DNA of 64,000 nucleotides from Paraburkholderia sp. (GTDB taxonomy: Bacteria > Pseudomonadota > Gammaproteobacteria > Burkholderiales > Burkholderiaceae), in contig NZ_JAMXLH010000078.1 of assembly GCF_024281035.1 (NCBI RefSeq), positions 1 to 64,000 on the forward strand. Direction: 5' to 3'. A program made the translations under genes and the position numbers. The notes beneath the pieces were generated by a model, which was not told the origin of the DNA, ran no database searches, and saw only the letters and a program-made list of their open reading frames with translations. Of this stretch, positions 17,453 through 26,140 are shown piece after piece. Position 1 is the first letter of the stretch. Every line of letters starts with the position of its first letter.

Positions 17453-18733
17453 GTGCGAAAACTTCGATCCCTCATCCCGTTCGTCCTCGCAACGCTGTGC
17501 GCGAGCACGGCGCCCGTGCACGCCCAGCCCGCCGCACCCGCCGCGTCCACCACCGGCAGCCACGCTGAAGTCATCGCGCGCGGCGAGTACCTCGCCCGCG
17601 CGGGCGACTGTATCGCGTGTCACACGGTCCCCGGCCAGAAGCTGTTCGGCGGCGGCCGCGCGATGGAAACGCCGTTCGGCACGCTGTACACGCCGAACAT
17701 CTCGTCGGACAAGACGAACGGCATCGGTGCCTGGAGCGCCAACGACTTCTACACCATGCTGCACGACGGCAAGTCGCGCGACGGCTCGCTGCTTTATCCG
17801 GCCATGCCCTTCGCGTCGTACACGAAGGTCACCCGTGCCGACTCCGATGCGATCTACGCGTATCTGATGTCGACCGCGCCGGTGAGCCAGCCGAACCGCG
17901 AGCACGACATGCGCTTCCCGTATAACGAGCGCTCCCTGCTGCTCGGCTGGCGCACGCTGTTCTTCCGGCCCGGCGAATACAAGGCCGATCCCACGCAGTC
18001 GGTGGAATGGAACCGCGGCGCTTACCTCGTCGAAGGCCTCGGGCACTGCACGATGTGCCACACGGCCATCAACGCGCTCGGCGGCAATTCGCCGTCGAAG
18101 CGGTTCGAGGGCGGCCTGATCCCGATGCAGAACTGGTACGCACCGTCGCTCACGTCGAACAAGGAAGCGGGCCTCGGCGAGTGGAGCATCGACGACATCG
18201 TCGGACTGCTGCACGCCGGCGTGTCGAGTCGCGGCGCCGTGTACGGGCCGATGGCGGAAGTCGTCTACGACAGCTTCCAGTACCTCTCCGAAGACGACGT
18301 GCGCGCTGTCGCGGTCTATCTGAAGTCGCTGCCGGGTCACTCGGGCGAAGTCGATACGTCGCCGCGCAGCAGCTTCGTCACCGAAGAAGCGAACCGCCTC
18401 GCGCCGCTCGGCAAGAAGATCTACGACGCGCAATGCGCGGCCTGCCACGCGACGGACGGCCGGGGCAAGCCGCCGAGCTTCCCGCCGCTCGCAGCCAACC
18501 AGTCGATTCAGATGAATTCGGCCGTGAACCCGATCCGCATGGTGCTCAACGGCGGCTATCCGCCCGGCACCCACAAGAACCCGACGCCCTATGGCATGCC
18601 GCCGTTCGCCCAGTTGCTCTCCGATGAGGAAGTCGCAGCCGTGGTGACGTACATCCGCACGGCATGGGGAAATTACGGCACGCCGGTATCCGACCGCGAA
18701 GTCAACGCGTTGCGCTCGGCGCCGCTCTTCTGA
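17453..18733 (+). CDS. Trihaem cytochrome c (alcohol/gluconate dehydrogenase cytochrome-subunit type)
   Basis: 426 residues from GTG 17453 with a signal peptide ending VHAQPAAP. Three CxxCH sites, CIACH, CTMCH and CAACH, each followed by a Met-bearing loop, give the three-domain architecture of the cytochrome subunit of membrane alcohol, aldehyde and gluconate dehydrogenases. Motifs include ARGEYLARAGDCIACHTVPG and the end MPPFAQLLSDEEVAAVVTYI. Here it is in an oxidase operon without a dehydrogenase, so it more likely supplies electrons to that oxidase. Spacing to the next gene is 10 bases. Confidence 0.92.
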   Translation: MRKLRSLIPFVLATLCASTAPVHAQPAAPAASTTGSHAEVIARGEYLARAGDCIACHTVPGQKLFGGGRAMETPFGTLYTPNISSDKTNGIGAWSANDFYTMLHDGKSRDGSLLYPAMPFASYTKVTRADSDAIYAYLMSTAPVSQPNREHDMRFPYNERSLLLGWRTLFFRPGEYKADPTQSVEWNRGAYLVEGLGHCTMCHTAINALGGNSPSKRFEGGLIPMQNWYAPSLTSNKEAGLGEWSIDDIVGLLHAGVSSRGAVYGPMAEVVYDSFQYLSEDDVRAVAVYLKSLPGHSGEVDTSPRSSFVTEEANRLAPLGKKIYDAQCAACHATDGRGKPPSFPPLAANQSIQMNSAVNPIRMVLNGGYPPGTHKNPTPYGMPPFAQLLSDEEVAAVVTYIRTAWGNYGTPVSDREVNALRSAPLF

Positions 18734-18743
18734 GGCATTCACG

Positions 18744-18926
18744 ATGATCGAAACTCCTGTACCAGAAATTCCGGGCGGTCCTCCCCAGGACCAGCGCGTC
18801 GATGAAATCGTGCAGCGCGGGCCGGGCGGCGCGCTCGCCCTCGCCGGTATCGCGACGGCCATCGTGTTCGCACTCTGGTTTATTTTCTATTTCGTCATTT
18901 TCTTGCCTCGCGGCATTATTCAATAA
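18744..18926 (+). CDS. Single-helix small oxidase subunit
   Basis: 60 residues. A charged, Pro/Gln-rich N-terminus (MIETPVPEIPGGPPQDQRVD) is followed by one strong membrane helix (LALAGIATAIVFALWFIFYF). It lies between the trihaem cytochrome gene and the subunit II gene, 14 bases before the latter. Position and shape recall the small subunit IIa of Thermus-type ba3 oxidases and other short oxidase stabilisers. No sequence hallmark is known to me; the role is inferred from context. Confidence 0.8.
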   Translation: MIETPVPEIPGGPPQDQRVDEIVQRGPGGALALAGIATAIVFALWFIFYFVIFLPRGIIQ

Positions 18927-18940
18927 CCTGAGCCGGGTCC

Positions 18941-19513
18941 ATGTCGAACCAAATCGATTCCCACGCCAGCGCCGAAGTCGCGGCCCGCGTGGAGCGCCGC
19001 TGGGCGGTGCTCATGGTCGCGCTTGTGTGCGTGCTCATCGCGATGACGGTCTTTACCGGCCTGCATTGGGCGATGATGCCGCCCTCGCGCGTCGAAACCA
19101 TTAACCCGGCCACGCTGCACGTGTCGGGCGAGTTTGTCGAATCGAACCTCGGTAGCGCAGTCGAAACCGACGGTTCGGTCACGGTGCGTCTCATCGCCCA
19201 GCAATACTCGTTCACGCCGCAATGTCTGGTTGTGCCCGCGGGCGTGCCGGTCACGTTTCGCGCAACGAGCGCCGACGTCGTGCACGGCTTTCTCATTACC
19301 GATACCAACCTGAACTCGATGGTCGAACCCGGCTACGTATCCACGTTCCGCACGGAATTCAGCCAGCCCGCCGATCACCTCATGCCCTGCCACGAGTATT
19401 GCGGCACGGGACACCAGGGCATGTGGGCGCACGTCAAGGTCATCGACAAGGACACATTCATGAAGATGGCAACCCAGGCCGGAAACGCGCGGAGACTCAG
19501 CTGTGTTAAATAA
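18941..19513 (+). CDS. Cytochrome c oxidase subunit II, ba3-like (CuA protein)
   Basis: 190 residues with a single N-terminal membrane helix (WAVLMVALVCVLIAMTVFTG) and a periplasmic cupredoxin domain. The binuclear CuA site is complete: HGFLITDTNLNSM provides the first His, and CHEYCGTGHQGM the two Cys, second His and Met. One-helix subunit II is typical of ba3-type (type B) oxidases, unlike the two-helix aa3 form. Accepts electrons from cytochrome c. It overlaps the subunit I gene by 11 bases. Confidence 0.94.
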   Translation: MSNQIDSHASAEVAARVERRWAVLMVALVCVLIAMTVFTGLHWAMMPPSRVETINPATLHVSGEFVESNLGSAVETDGSVTVRLIAQQYSFTPQCLVVPAGVPVTFRATSADVVHGFLITDTNLNSMVEPGYVSTFRTEFSQPADHLMPCHEYCGTGHQGMWAHVKVIDKDTFMKMATQAGNARRLSCVK

Positions 19514-21128
19514 CAAGCGACTCATACTGTCTCACTTCTGGCTCGCGTTCATCGTATTCGGCGTTGCGCTCCTGCTCGGCGCGTGGCAGATGTATGTCCG
19601 CAGCCCGCTGCATCCGTGGATCCATGACCCCGAGCTGTACTACCGCTCGGTCACCGAACACGGCACCGTGATGGGCTACGCGTTTCCGACGCTGATCGCG
19701 ATGGGCTTCGGCTACGCCGTCACCGAACTCGCGCTCAAGCGGCCGCTCATCGGCGTGGGCTGGGCATGGCTCGGCTTCATCCTGCTCGCGCTCGGCGCCG
19801 TCACGGCGACCGTGCCGGTCTCGCTGGGCCTCGCTTCCGTGCTCTACACGTTCTATCCGCCGATGATCGGCAACGTGTTCTACTACCTCGGCGTCGTGCT
19901 CGTGGTGGTGGGCTCGTGGATCTGGGTTGCGCTGATGGGCGTGAACTTCTCCGCATGGAAGCGCGACAACCCGGGCAAGCCGGTGCCGCTCGCCATGTTC
20001 GCCACCACCGCGGGCGCGTTCCTGTGGGGCTGGACGGCCGTCGGCGCCGCGCTCGAAGTGCTGTTCCAGATCCTGCCGGTGGCATTCGGCTGGCGCACGA
20101 CCATCGACGCGGGTCTGGCACGCGTGTTCTTCTCCTGGACGCTGCACGCGATCGTCTACTTCTGGCTGATGCCCGCGTACATCGCGTACTACACGATCGT
20201 GCCGCGTGCGATCGGCGGCCGGCTGTACAGCGATTCGATGGCGCGCATCTCGTTCGTCATGTTCCTCGTCATCGCGATGCCGATCGGCATGCACCACCTG
20301 TTCGCCGATCCGCAAGTGGGTTCGGGCTTCAAGTTCGTGCAGTCGGTGTTCACGGCGCTCGTTTCGGTGCCGACGCTGCTGACCGTCTTCACGATCTGCG
20401 CTTCCGTCGAAATCGCGGGACGCCTGCGCGGCGGCAAGGGCACCTTCGGCTGGATCGCGAAGCTGCCCTGGAAAAACCCGCAGATGCTGGCTGTGGCGCT
20501 CTCGTTCGTCATGCTCGGCTTCGGCGGCGCCGGCGGCCTCATCAACATGAGCTACCAGCTCGACCAGCCGATCCACAACACGCAGTGGATCACGGGCCAC
20601 TTCCACCTGATCTACGGCGGCGCGATCGTCATCATGTACTTCGCGATCGCCTACGATCTGTGGCCGCACCTGACGGGCCGCGCGCTCGCCAACTGGCGCC
20701 TCATGCGCTGGCAGCTGTGGCTGTGGTTCATCGGCATGATCGTCACGACGTTCCCGTGGCACCTCGTGGGCCTGATGGGTATGCCGCGCCGCATGGCCTA
20801 TTTCGACTACACGAACCCGGCCATCGCGCCGCAGGCCATCCTTGTGGTGATGTCGGTGTTCGGCGGACTGATCCTCGTGGCCTCGGCAATCCTGTTCTTC
20901 GTCGTGCTGATTCAGGGCCACCGCAGCCCGAAGGTGGAACACGAGGAATACCGCTTCAGCACGCCGGTTCACGAATCGCCGAAGTTGCCTGTCGCACTTA
21001 ACAGCGTCGCACTGTGGATCGTGCTCATGATCGCGCTGACCGTTACCAACTATGGGTTCCCGATCGCTCAGCTGCTCTCGCACGGCGATACGAACGTGCC
21101 CGCTATCCGGATTGGAGCGCAACGATGA
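19503..21128 (+). CDS. Haem-copper oxidase subunit I, ba3-like
   Basis: 541 residues with about twelve to thirteen helices. Active-site ligands are visible: low-spin haem His in YRSVTEHGTVMGYAF; CuB His with its cross-linked Tyr in LHAIVYFWLMPAYIAYYT; the CuB pair in IGMHHLFADP; and the high- and low-spin haem His pair in ITGHFHLIYGG. HAIVYFWLMP is the type B (ba3) form rather than the aa3 GHPEVY. It reduces O2 to water with proton pumping. TTG 19503 overlaps subunit II; the stop overlaps the next start as ATGA. Confidence 0.95.
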   Translation: MLNNKRLILSHFWLAFIVFGVALLLGAWQMYVRSPLHPWIHDPELYYRSVTEHGTVMGYAFPTLIAMGFGYAVTELALKRPLIGVGWAWLGFILLALGAVTATVPVSLGLASVLYTFYPPMIGNVFYYLGVVLVVVGSWIWVALMGVNFSAWKRDNPGKPVPLAMFATTAGAFLWGWTAVGAALEVLFQILPVAFGWRTTIDAGLARVFFSWTLHAIVYFWLMPAYIAYYTIVPRAIGGRLYSDSMARISFVMFLVIAMPIGMHHLFADPQVGSGFKFVQSVFTALVSVPTLLTVFTICASVEIAGRLRGGKGTFGWIAKLPWKNPQMLAVALSFVMLGFGGAGGLINMSYQLDQPIHNTQWITGHFHLIYGGAIVIMYFAIAYDLWPHLTGRALANWRLMRWQLWLWFIGMIVTTFPWHLVGLMGMPRRMAYFDYTNPAIAPQAILVVMSVFGGLILVASAILFFVVLIQGHRSPKVEHEEYRFSTPVHESPKLPVALNSVALWIVLMIALTVTNYGFPIAQLLSHGDTNVPAIRIGAQR

Positions 21129-21913
21129 ATGAAGAATCGCTGTTCTCCCTGAAGAACGCGTGGTTCCGCGCGGCGGTCGGTTTGACGATCGTGTGCTTCG
21201 TCATCTCGGCACTGATCGGCTTTGTGTGGCTGCCTTCCGTGAAGAGCGATCCGCAGTTCCAGGGCATCTGGAACGCGATCTGCAGCGCGGCAGGCGTACC
21301 GCGCCAGTGGCACCCGGTCGAATCGGCAGTCCCGCCGACCGTCAAGCTGAGCCGCGTCGAACTCGAGTCGCATCTGTTCGACGACGCCTCGGGCCTGTCG
21401 ATCGGACGCGGCGCGACGCTCGCGCTGCGCTGCACGATGTGCCACGGTCCGCACGGCATTAGCGAAGCGAATTCGCCGAATCTTGCCGGACAGTCCGCCA
21501 CCGTCGTGTACAAGCAGTTGCAGGACTTCCAGAGCGGCGCGCGCGTCAGCGCCGTCATGTCGCCGATGTCACGCGACCTCTCCGATCAGGACATGCGCGA
21601 CATCGCCGTCTACTACGCGTCGCTGAAGCCCGCTGCGCCCGTGCGCGGCGATGCGCCCGCGATCGTCGCGGTCGGTGCGCCGCTGCGCAACATCCCGGCG
21701 TGCGCGTCGTGTCACGGCGGCGTCGATCACAAGATCGGCAGCCCGTGGCTCGACGGACTGCCCGCGGCCTATGTCAAGGCACAGCTGGCGGCGTTCGCCG
21801 ACGGCTCGCGGCACAACGATATCTCCGAGCAAATGCGCAATATCGCGCGCAACATGACGCCCGAAGAGATCGCCGCGGCAGCGGCCTGGTACGCCGGGCA
21901 GCCGCACCCCTGA
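21125..21913 (+). CDS. Membrane-anchored dihaem cytochrome c
   Basis: 262 residues from ATG 21125, coupled to subunit I by ATGA. An N-terminal helix (AAVGLTIVCFVISALIGFVW) without a clear cleavage site should anchor it in the inner membrane. Two CxxCH sites (CTMCHGPHGI and CASCHGGVDH) lie in tandem class I domains, with Met ligands in the loops near SAVMSPMSRDL and QMRNIARNM. It resembles the tandem cytochrome of cytochrome c4 type and probably feeds CuA. Last gene of the oxidase operon. Confidence 0.92.
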   Translation: MNEESLFSLKNAWFRAAVGLTIVCFVISALIGFVWLPSVKSDPQFQGIWNAICSAAGVPRQWHPVESAVPPTVKLSRVELESHLFDDASGLSIGRGATLALRCTMCHGPHGISEANSPNLAGQSATVVYKQLQDFQSGARVSAVMSPMSRDLSDQDMRDIAVYYASLKPAAPVRGDAPAIVAVGAPLRNIPACASCHGGVDHKIGSPWLDGLPAAYVKAQLAAFADGSRHNDISEQMRNIARNMTPEEIAAAAAWYAGQPHP

Positions 21914-21947
21914 TCCCGCGCGGCATGCCGCGCCGGTATCGAGGATG

Positions 21948-21998
21948 AGCAGGGCACGATTTCCACACAGAACAGCGTGACTGGAATCGTGCCCTGCT
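21948..21998 (+). terminator. Hairpin after the oxidase operon
   Basis: AGCAGGGCACGATT (21948-21961) and AATCGTGCCCTGCT (21985-21998) are perfect 14-bp arms with a 23-base loop, followed by GTTTTATC. It begins 35 bases after the last cytochrome gene. A long stem followed by a short T-run suits an intrinsic terminator on the plus strand, though the loop is large. Confidence 0.65.
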
Positions 21999-22231
21999 GT
22001 TTTATCTTTCGCTTTACGCCTCGCTTCGCCTCTCGGTTTATCTCCCGACATCCGGCACATCCCGCACATCCGGCAAGAAGCAAATCCGACTCACGTTGCA
22101 GCGCTTCGCAAACAACGCGAAGATCACACTTACCGCTACACTTGTTTCGTGCGCGCGCAACGCGCTGTTTTTTTTGCCGGCCATCGGTGCGCACAGCACA
22201 ACAGGCCGGTGTCATCCAATGAGAGACTCTT

Positions 22232-22570
22232 ATGGCCATTCCGCATGCAACACCTGGCGAGCCGTTCGATGTGCGGCCGCTCGGCAACGCGCTTAAAGAC
22301 GCGAAGTCCACAACGCTGATCCGTGGCAACCAGCTCGAAGTCATCCGGCTCGTGCTGCCCGCAGGCAAGCACGTCTCCGAGCACCAGGCGCCCGGGGAAG
22401 TCACCGTGCAATGTGTGGAGGGTTTGGTGCGCTTCATCGTGAAGGGTGAACCGCGCACGATCCACGCAGGCGACATGCTGCTGCTCGAAGCAGGAACGCC
22501 GCATGCGCTGGAGGCGCTCGACAGCGCGTCGCTGATCGTGACGATCCGTCTCGCAACCGACAAGGCCTAA
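22232..22570 (+). CDS. Small cupin protein
   Basis: 112 residues from ATG 22232. A single cupin barrel: VIRLVLPAGKHVSEHQAPGE (motif 1 with His residues), VQCVEGLVRFIVKGEPRTI, then AGDMLLLEAGTPHALEALD (motif 2, G-D-x3-L-x3-G-x-P-H). The His of the metal site look kept. Such stand-alone cupins are common and of unknown substrate. It follows the oxidase operon by more than 300 bases and its terminator-like hairpin, so it is probably transcribed alone. Confidence 0.88.
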   Translation: MAIPHATPGEPFDVRPLGNALKDAKSTTLIRGNQLEVIRLVLPAGKHVSEHQAPGEVTVQCVEGLVRFIVKGEPRTIHAGDMLLLEAGTPHALEALDSASLIVTIRLATDKA

Positions 22571-23004
22571 ATCCGATCGCAGCCTGCGGTCTGCGTTTTG
22601 TGTGAGTTTCGTGCGCGTTTTGTGCACATTCGATCCGCCTGTCACGCGAACAGATGGCGAAGCGGGCTTCGCCGTCGTCGCAATTCCGGAGCCGCTGGCC
22701 CGCCCGGCACGGCTATTGCACTCTCTCGCGCACGAGCTATAACAGAATCGGCAGTTCGGACATTCTCTGCGTGCTCCGCCCCTCCTCCTTTTGCCGCGCC
22801 GCGCTGTGCCGCCCACGTTGCGTGGGCGCATCCCCGTGAAGCAGTTGGCTAACACGTTCGGCAGCCGTGCCGCCGAGCCGGCATCCCGACATTTCTTTCG
22901 AATGCGCGAGGCACTGTGGCGCGTGCCTCGCGCGCGCCGGCCGGTGCCGCCCGCACGGGCGACGCGTCCGGTCGCATGCGGCGCGTTGAAGAAGGAGTGT
23001 GAAG
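22571..23004. other. Intergenic stretch without a recognisable gene
   Basis: About 430 bases. Open frames at 22598, 22654 and 22791 overlap one another, and none has a ribosome site with a protein-like product. I see no strong hairpin or known operator. It includes the promoter and GAAGGAG ribosome site (22991-22997) of the small secreted protein that follows. Confidence 0.55.
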
Positions 23005-23265
23005 ATGAATACCCGTTTGGCGTTGACCGCCTTGTGCGTCGCCGCTCTGGCAAGCGGGACGCCCGACACCGCTCATTCCCGGGGTAAATGGGCTCCGCAA
23101 CCGCAGGCGCGCCAGGCCATGACGAACGACGCGGACGCATCGGCTCAGTCCAGCACCGACATGTCGTATGGCGGCACAGCCGAAACCCACAGCGTGTCCG
23201 GGCCATCGCGCACGGGCAAGGTGTGCTGGCCGCAGTCGAAGTGCCCGATTCCCGTCACCCATTGA
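23005..23265 (+). CDS. Small exported protein, two-Cys C-terminus
   Basis: 86 residues from ATG 23005 with GAAGGAG at 22991-22997. Signal peptide MNTRLALTALCVAALASGTP with likely cleavage near TPDTA/HSRG. The mature part is short, polar (ASAQSSTDMSYGGTAETHS) and ends CWPQSKCPIPVTH, two Cys that could form a disulfide. No family recognised; small secreted or periplasmic protein of unknown function. Confidence 0.65.
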   Translation: MNTRLALTALCVAALASGTPDTAHSRGKWAPQPQARQAMTNDADASAQSSTDMSYGGTAETHSVSGPSRTGKVCWPQSKCPIPVTH

Positions 23266-23381
23266 GGCACGGTCGTCTGCCACATCGGTCATGTCCGTCA
23301 CGTCTTTCACCGATGGCGGTCACGCTCGTGCGTGCCGCTATCGGGCGAGGCGCTGCCTGACGCTCTCCCGAGCGCCGTGAA

Positions 23382-23786
23382 TTACTGCAACGCTTCCTGC
23401 AGCAACGTGGGCACGTGCAGCAGAGGTGCAACCACACCGGTCGGGATACCGTAAAGCCCGGTGAGCGGCCGTGCGACGTCGTAATAGTCCACGTGCGTGC
23501 GCCGCTCGTCATCCTCCCAGACCACCAGACGCAACGGCAATTCGAGCGCCGCATGCGGGTTCGCGGCCATCACCGGCGTGCCCGCCTTCGGATTGCCGAA
23601 CAGGATGAACCGGGTGCGGCGCAACTGGAGCCCGACTTGCGCCGCGGCGGCGCGCTGGTCGACGTCGGCAAACACGACGGCGCCTGCCGTCGTCAGCGCG
23701 GTCTTGAGCTTCGCGAGCGTCGTGTCGACATCGTAGGCGCTCACGAACGTCAAGACGGATGCTGGGAATTGCTCGTGACCGGTCAT
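23382..23786 (-). CDS. DUF302-domain protein
   Basis: 134 residues from ATG 23786 (MTGHEQFPASVLTFVSAYDV). The pattern of DUF302 is present: VLTFVSAYDVDTTLAKLKTA, AVVFADVDQRAAAAQVGLQL, LFGNPKAGTPVMAANPHAAL and DLP-like ELPLRLVVWED followed by a Y-D-x-P segment. DUF302 proteins are small, dimeric and of unknown function. Transcribed opposite to the LysE gene with a 247-base gap between their starts. Confidence 0.85.
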   Translation of the reverse strand: MTGHEQFPASVLTFVSAYDVDTTLAKLKTALTTAGAVVFADVDQRAAAAQVGLQLRRTRFILFGNPKAGTPVMAANPHAALELPLRLVVWEDDERRTHVDYYDVARPLTGLYGIPTGVVAPLLHVPTLLQEALQ

Positions 23787-23966
23787 GGCGAAGATCCTTC
23801 GTAGGGGCACGCGTGCGCCCGGCACGGGTGGTAGATGAACAGATATGCGACTGCCGCGCTTCGCGGCGCCGCTTCAGACGGGACTTTATCCCAAAACGCG
23901 CACCCGATGGCCCGCGCTGCGACACCCCGTCACCGCCCCGATCCGTACTGCAACAAACCCTGTGAA

Positions 23967-23983
23967 CTGTACCGGTACTGTAC
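23967..23983. promoter_or_regulatory. CTGTAC direct repeats around a palindrome, upstream of lysE-like gene
   Basis: CTGTAC occurs at 23967-23972 and 23978-23983 (one helical turn apart), and GTACCGGTAC at 23969-23978 is a perfect palindrome. It lies 51 bases before the LysE-family start. A candidate operator for a dimeric regulator; the binding protein is unknown. Confidence 0.4.
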
Positions 23984-24033
23984 TGAAAACAGCAGATAGA
24001 CTGGCTCGAAATCGTTACCCGGAGCCGCGGATC

Positions 24034-24651
24034 ATGTTGCCTGAATTCCTGAGTGCCCTCCCTGCGGGCATGCTTTTCGCCCTCGTCACGTCCATCACGC
24101 CTGGCCCGAATAACACCATGCTGCTCGCTTCCGGCGTCAACTTCGGCTTTCGACGCACCGTGCCGCACATTCTCGGCATCAGCGCCGGGGTTGTCGTCTT
24201 GATGCTTTCGGTGGGACTCGGCCTCGGCGAAGCTTTCCGGCACTTTCCGGCGCTCTACACCGTGCTGGAAGTCGTCAGCGTGGCCTATCTGCTGTATCTG
24301 GCGTGGAAAATCGGCACATCGGGCGAGCTCGCCGTGCGTCAGGGCGAGCATCGGCCGATGCGCTTCTACGAAGCCATCGCGTTTCAGTGGGTCAATCCGA
24401 AGGCGTGGATGATGGTCCTCACGGCGGCCAGCACGATCCGGCTGTCCGGCGATTTCGGCATCAATGCCGTCATCATGGCCGCGTTGTTCTACGTGGTCGG
24501 CCTGCCGTGCATCTGCATCTGGGCCGCGTTCGGCACCGGCGTGCGGCGCTTTCTCTCGAATCCGCTGCGGCTGCGCGCGTTCAACATCGCCATGGCGCTA
24601 TCGCTCGTGCTGTCGATGTACCCGCTGTTCGCACACCTCGGCCGACATTGA
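24034..24651 (+). CDS. LysE/RhtB-family amino acid exporter
   Basis: 205 residues from ATG 24034. Six hydrophobic segments; the family signature ALVTSITPGPNNTMLLASG and RTVPHILGISAGVVVLML at the N-terminus, then AFQWVNPKAWMMVLTAAST. Exports amino acids or similar metabolites across the inner membrane using the proton gradient. Convergent with the MocR-type regulator gene, only 6 bases apart at their stops. Confidence 0.93.
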   Translation: MLPEFLSALPAGMLFALVTSITPGPNNTMLLASGVNFGFRRTVPHILGISAGVVVLMLSVGLGLGEAFRHFPALYTVLEVVSVAYLLYLAWKIGTSGELAVRQGEHRPMRFYEAIAFQWVNPKAWMMVLTAASTIRLSGDFGINAVIMAALFYVVGLPCICIWAAFGTGVRRFLSNPLRLRAFNIAMALSLVLSMYPLFAHLGRH

Positions 24652-24657
24652 TTGCGT

Positions 24658-26061
24658 TCAACACACGCCGCCAATGAATCGCCAGAGCGCGTCATCCGTC
24701 GAGTACGGCGCGTTGAAGCGAAACCATGCGCTGGGTTCGTCGTCGGGCCGGAAATACGAGCCCGGCGCGAGCCAGATGCCGTCGCGCAACGCAGCCGTGG
24801 CGATCGCAGCCGCACGCTCGGCTTCGACACTCAGGCGCGCCCAGACGAAGAGGCCCGCGCGCGGTCGATGGAAAATGTCGAGGCCCAGCGCGTCGAGCCG
24901 CTCCTCCACCACAGCGTGCGCGGCTTTCAGGCGCTCATTCACAAGTTCGACGTGGCGCGCGTAGCGCCCCTCGAGCAGCACCTTGTCGACAATGCGCTCG
25001 ATCGTCTCCGACGACGTCAGCCCCACCGCCATCTTCGCGCGCGCCAGCTCACGCAGTACGTCGCGCTCGGCGACCACGTAGCCGCAGCGTAGCGAAGGCG
25101 TGACGGTCTTCGAAAAACCACCCACGTAGAGCACGCGCGCGAGTCCGGCCATCGCGGCAAGAATCGGCGCACCTGCGGGCGCGAGTTCGCGGCTCACATC
25201 GTCCTCGACCACCCACATCTGATGCCGCTCGGCAATCTGCAGCAGGCGGAACGCGTTCGCCATGGTGAACGTCGCGCCCGTGGGGTTTTGCAGCGTCGTG
25301 TTCACGAAGATGGCCTTGGGCCGATGCGTGGCGGCCTGATGCTCCAGCGCCTCGATGTCGATCCCGGCAGGCGTGCGCGGCACGCCGTGAACCGTCAGCC
25401 CCGCGAGCTTGAGAATCTGCAGGAGGTTGCAGTATCCGGGGTCTTCGACGAGCACCGCATCGCCGGGACGCAGCAAGGTGCGCACGATGAGATCGAGCCC
25501 CTGCGTAGCGCCCTGGGTCAGGAGCACGTTGTTCACTTCGGCAGGCAGGCCGTGGCGGTCGAGTTGCGCGGCGATGCGTTCGCGCAGCGGCGCGAAACCG
25601 TATGGATGGCCGTAATCGCCCAGGCGCGCGGCGGGCACCCGGCTCATCGCGCGCAGCGCATGATGCAGTCCGCTTTCGTTGATCCACTCGCTCGGCATCC
25701 ACCCGCAGCCGGCCTTGATCGGCACGGAGTGATCGGCGAAGACATCCGAAAGCAGCCAGGTCGCCGTGAGCGTGGGCGGCTGCCAGCGGGCCGGGCTCGC
25801 CTGCGCGGACTGTGCACGCGACACGACGCGATAACCCGAACCGCGCCGGGCCACGACGAGCCCCATCGAGACGAGCCGGTTATAAGCTTCAGAGACTGTA
25901 TAGGTCGAGAGATCGTGCGACTGCGCGAGTTGGCGCACCGACGGCAGTTGCGCGCCCGCGCGCAGCGACTGCCCTTCGATCGCCCCGGCGAAGGCGTTCA
26001 CGACTTGCTCGACGAGCGTGGCGGCGGCGCGGCGGCCGCGCTCCAGTTCGAATTCAATCAT
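24658..26061 (-). CDS. MocR-type regulator (GntR HTH fused to aminotransferase-like domain)
   Basis: 467 residues from ATG 26061. Residues 1-75 form a GntR winged helix (VEQVVNAFAGAIEGQSLRAG, LPSVRQLAQSHDLSTYTVSE), followed by a linker and a fold-type I aminotransferase domain: LTQGATQGLDLIVRTLLRPG, VNTTLQNPTGATF, VVEDDVSREL, and YVGGFSKTVTPSLRCGYV with the PLP-binding Lys. Such regulators sense PLP or an amino acid aldimine. It is divergent from the omega-aminotransferase gene and likely controls it. Confidence 0.95.
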   Translation of the reverse strand: MIEFELERGRRAAATLVEQVVNAFAGAIEGQSLRAGAQLPSVRQLAQSHDLSTYTVSEAYNRLVSMGLVVARRGSGYRVVSRAQSAQASPARWQPPTLTATWLLSDVFADHSVPIKAGCGWMPSEWINESGLHHALRAMSRVPAARLGDYGHPYGFAPLRERIAAQLDRHGLPAEVNNVLLTQGATQGLDLIVRTLLRPGDAVLVEDPGYCNLLQILKLAGLTVHGVPRTPAGIDIEALEHQAATHRPKAIFVNTTLQNPTGATFTMANAFRLLQIAERHQMWVVEDDVSRELAPAGAPILAAMAGLARVLYVGGFSKTVTPSLRCGYVVAERDVLRELARAKMAVGLTSSETIERIVDKVLLEGRYARHVELVNERLKAAHAVVEERLDALGLDIFHRPRAGLFVWARLSVEAERAAAIATAALRDGIWLAPGSYFRPDDEPSAWFRFNAPYSTDDALWRFIGGVC

Positions 26062-26140
26062 GGGGAAATAGCCGCGCCACAGGCGCGCAGCGACCAATAC
26101 AGTTGACGGGATTGATCCAGCACGGTTAGCGACTCAGTAT

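Noticed and set aside
19506..21122. 538-codon open frame antisense to oxidase subunit I
   Set aside because: Composition is Arg/His-rich and mirrors the high-GC codon pattern of the opposite gene, which has complete haem-copper ligands.
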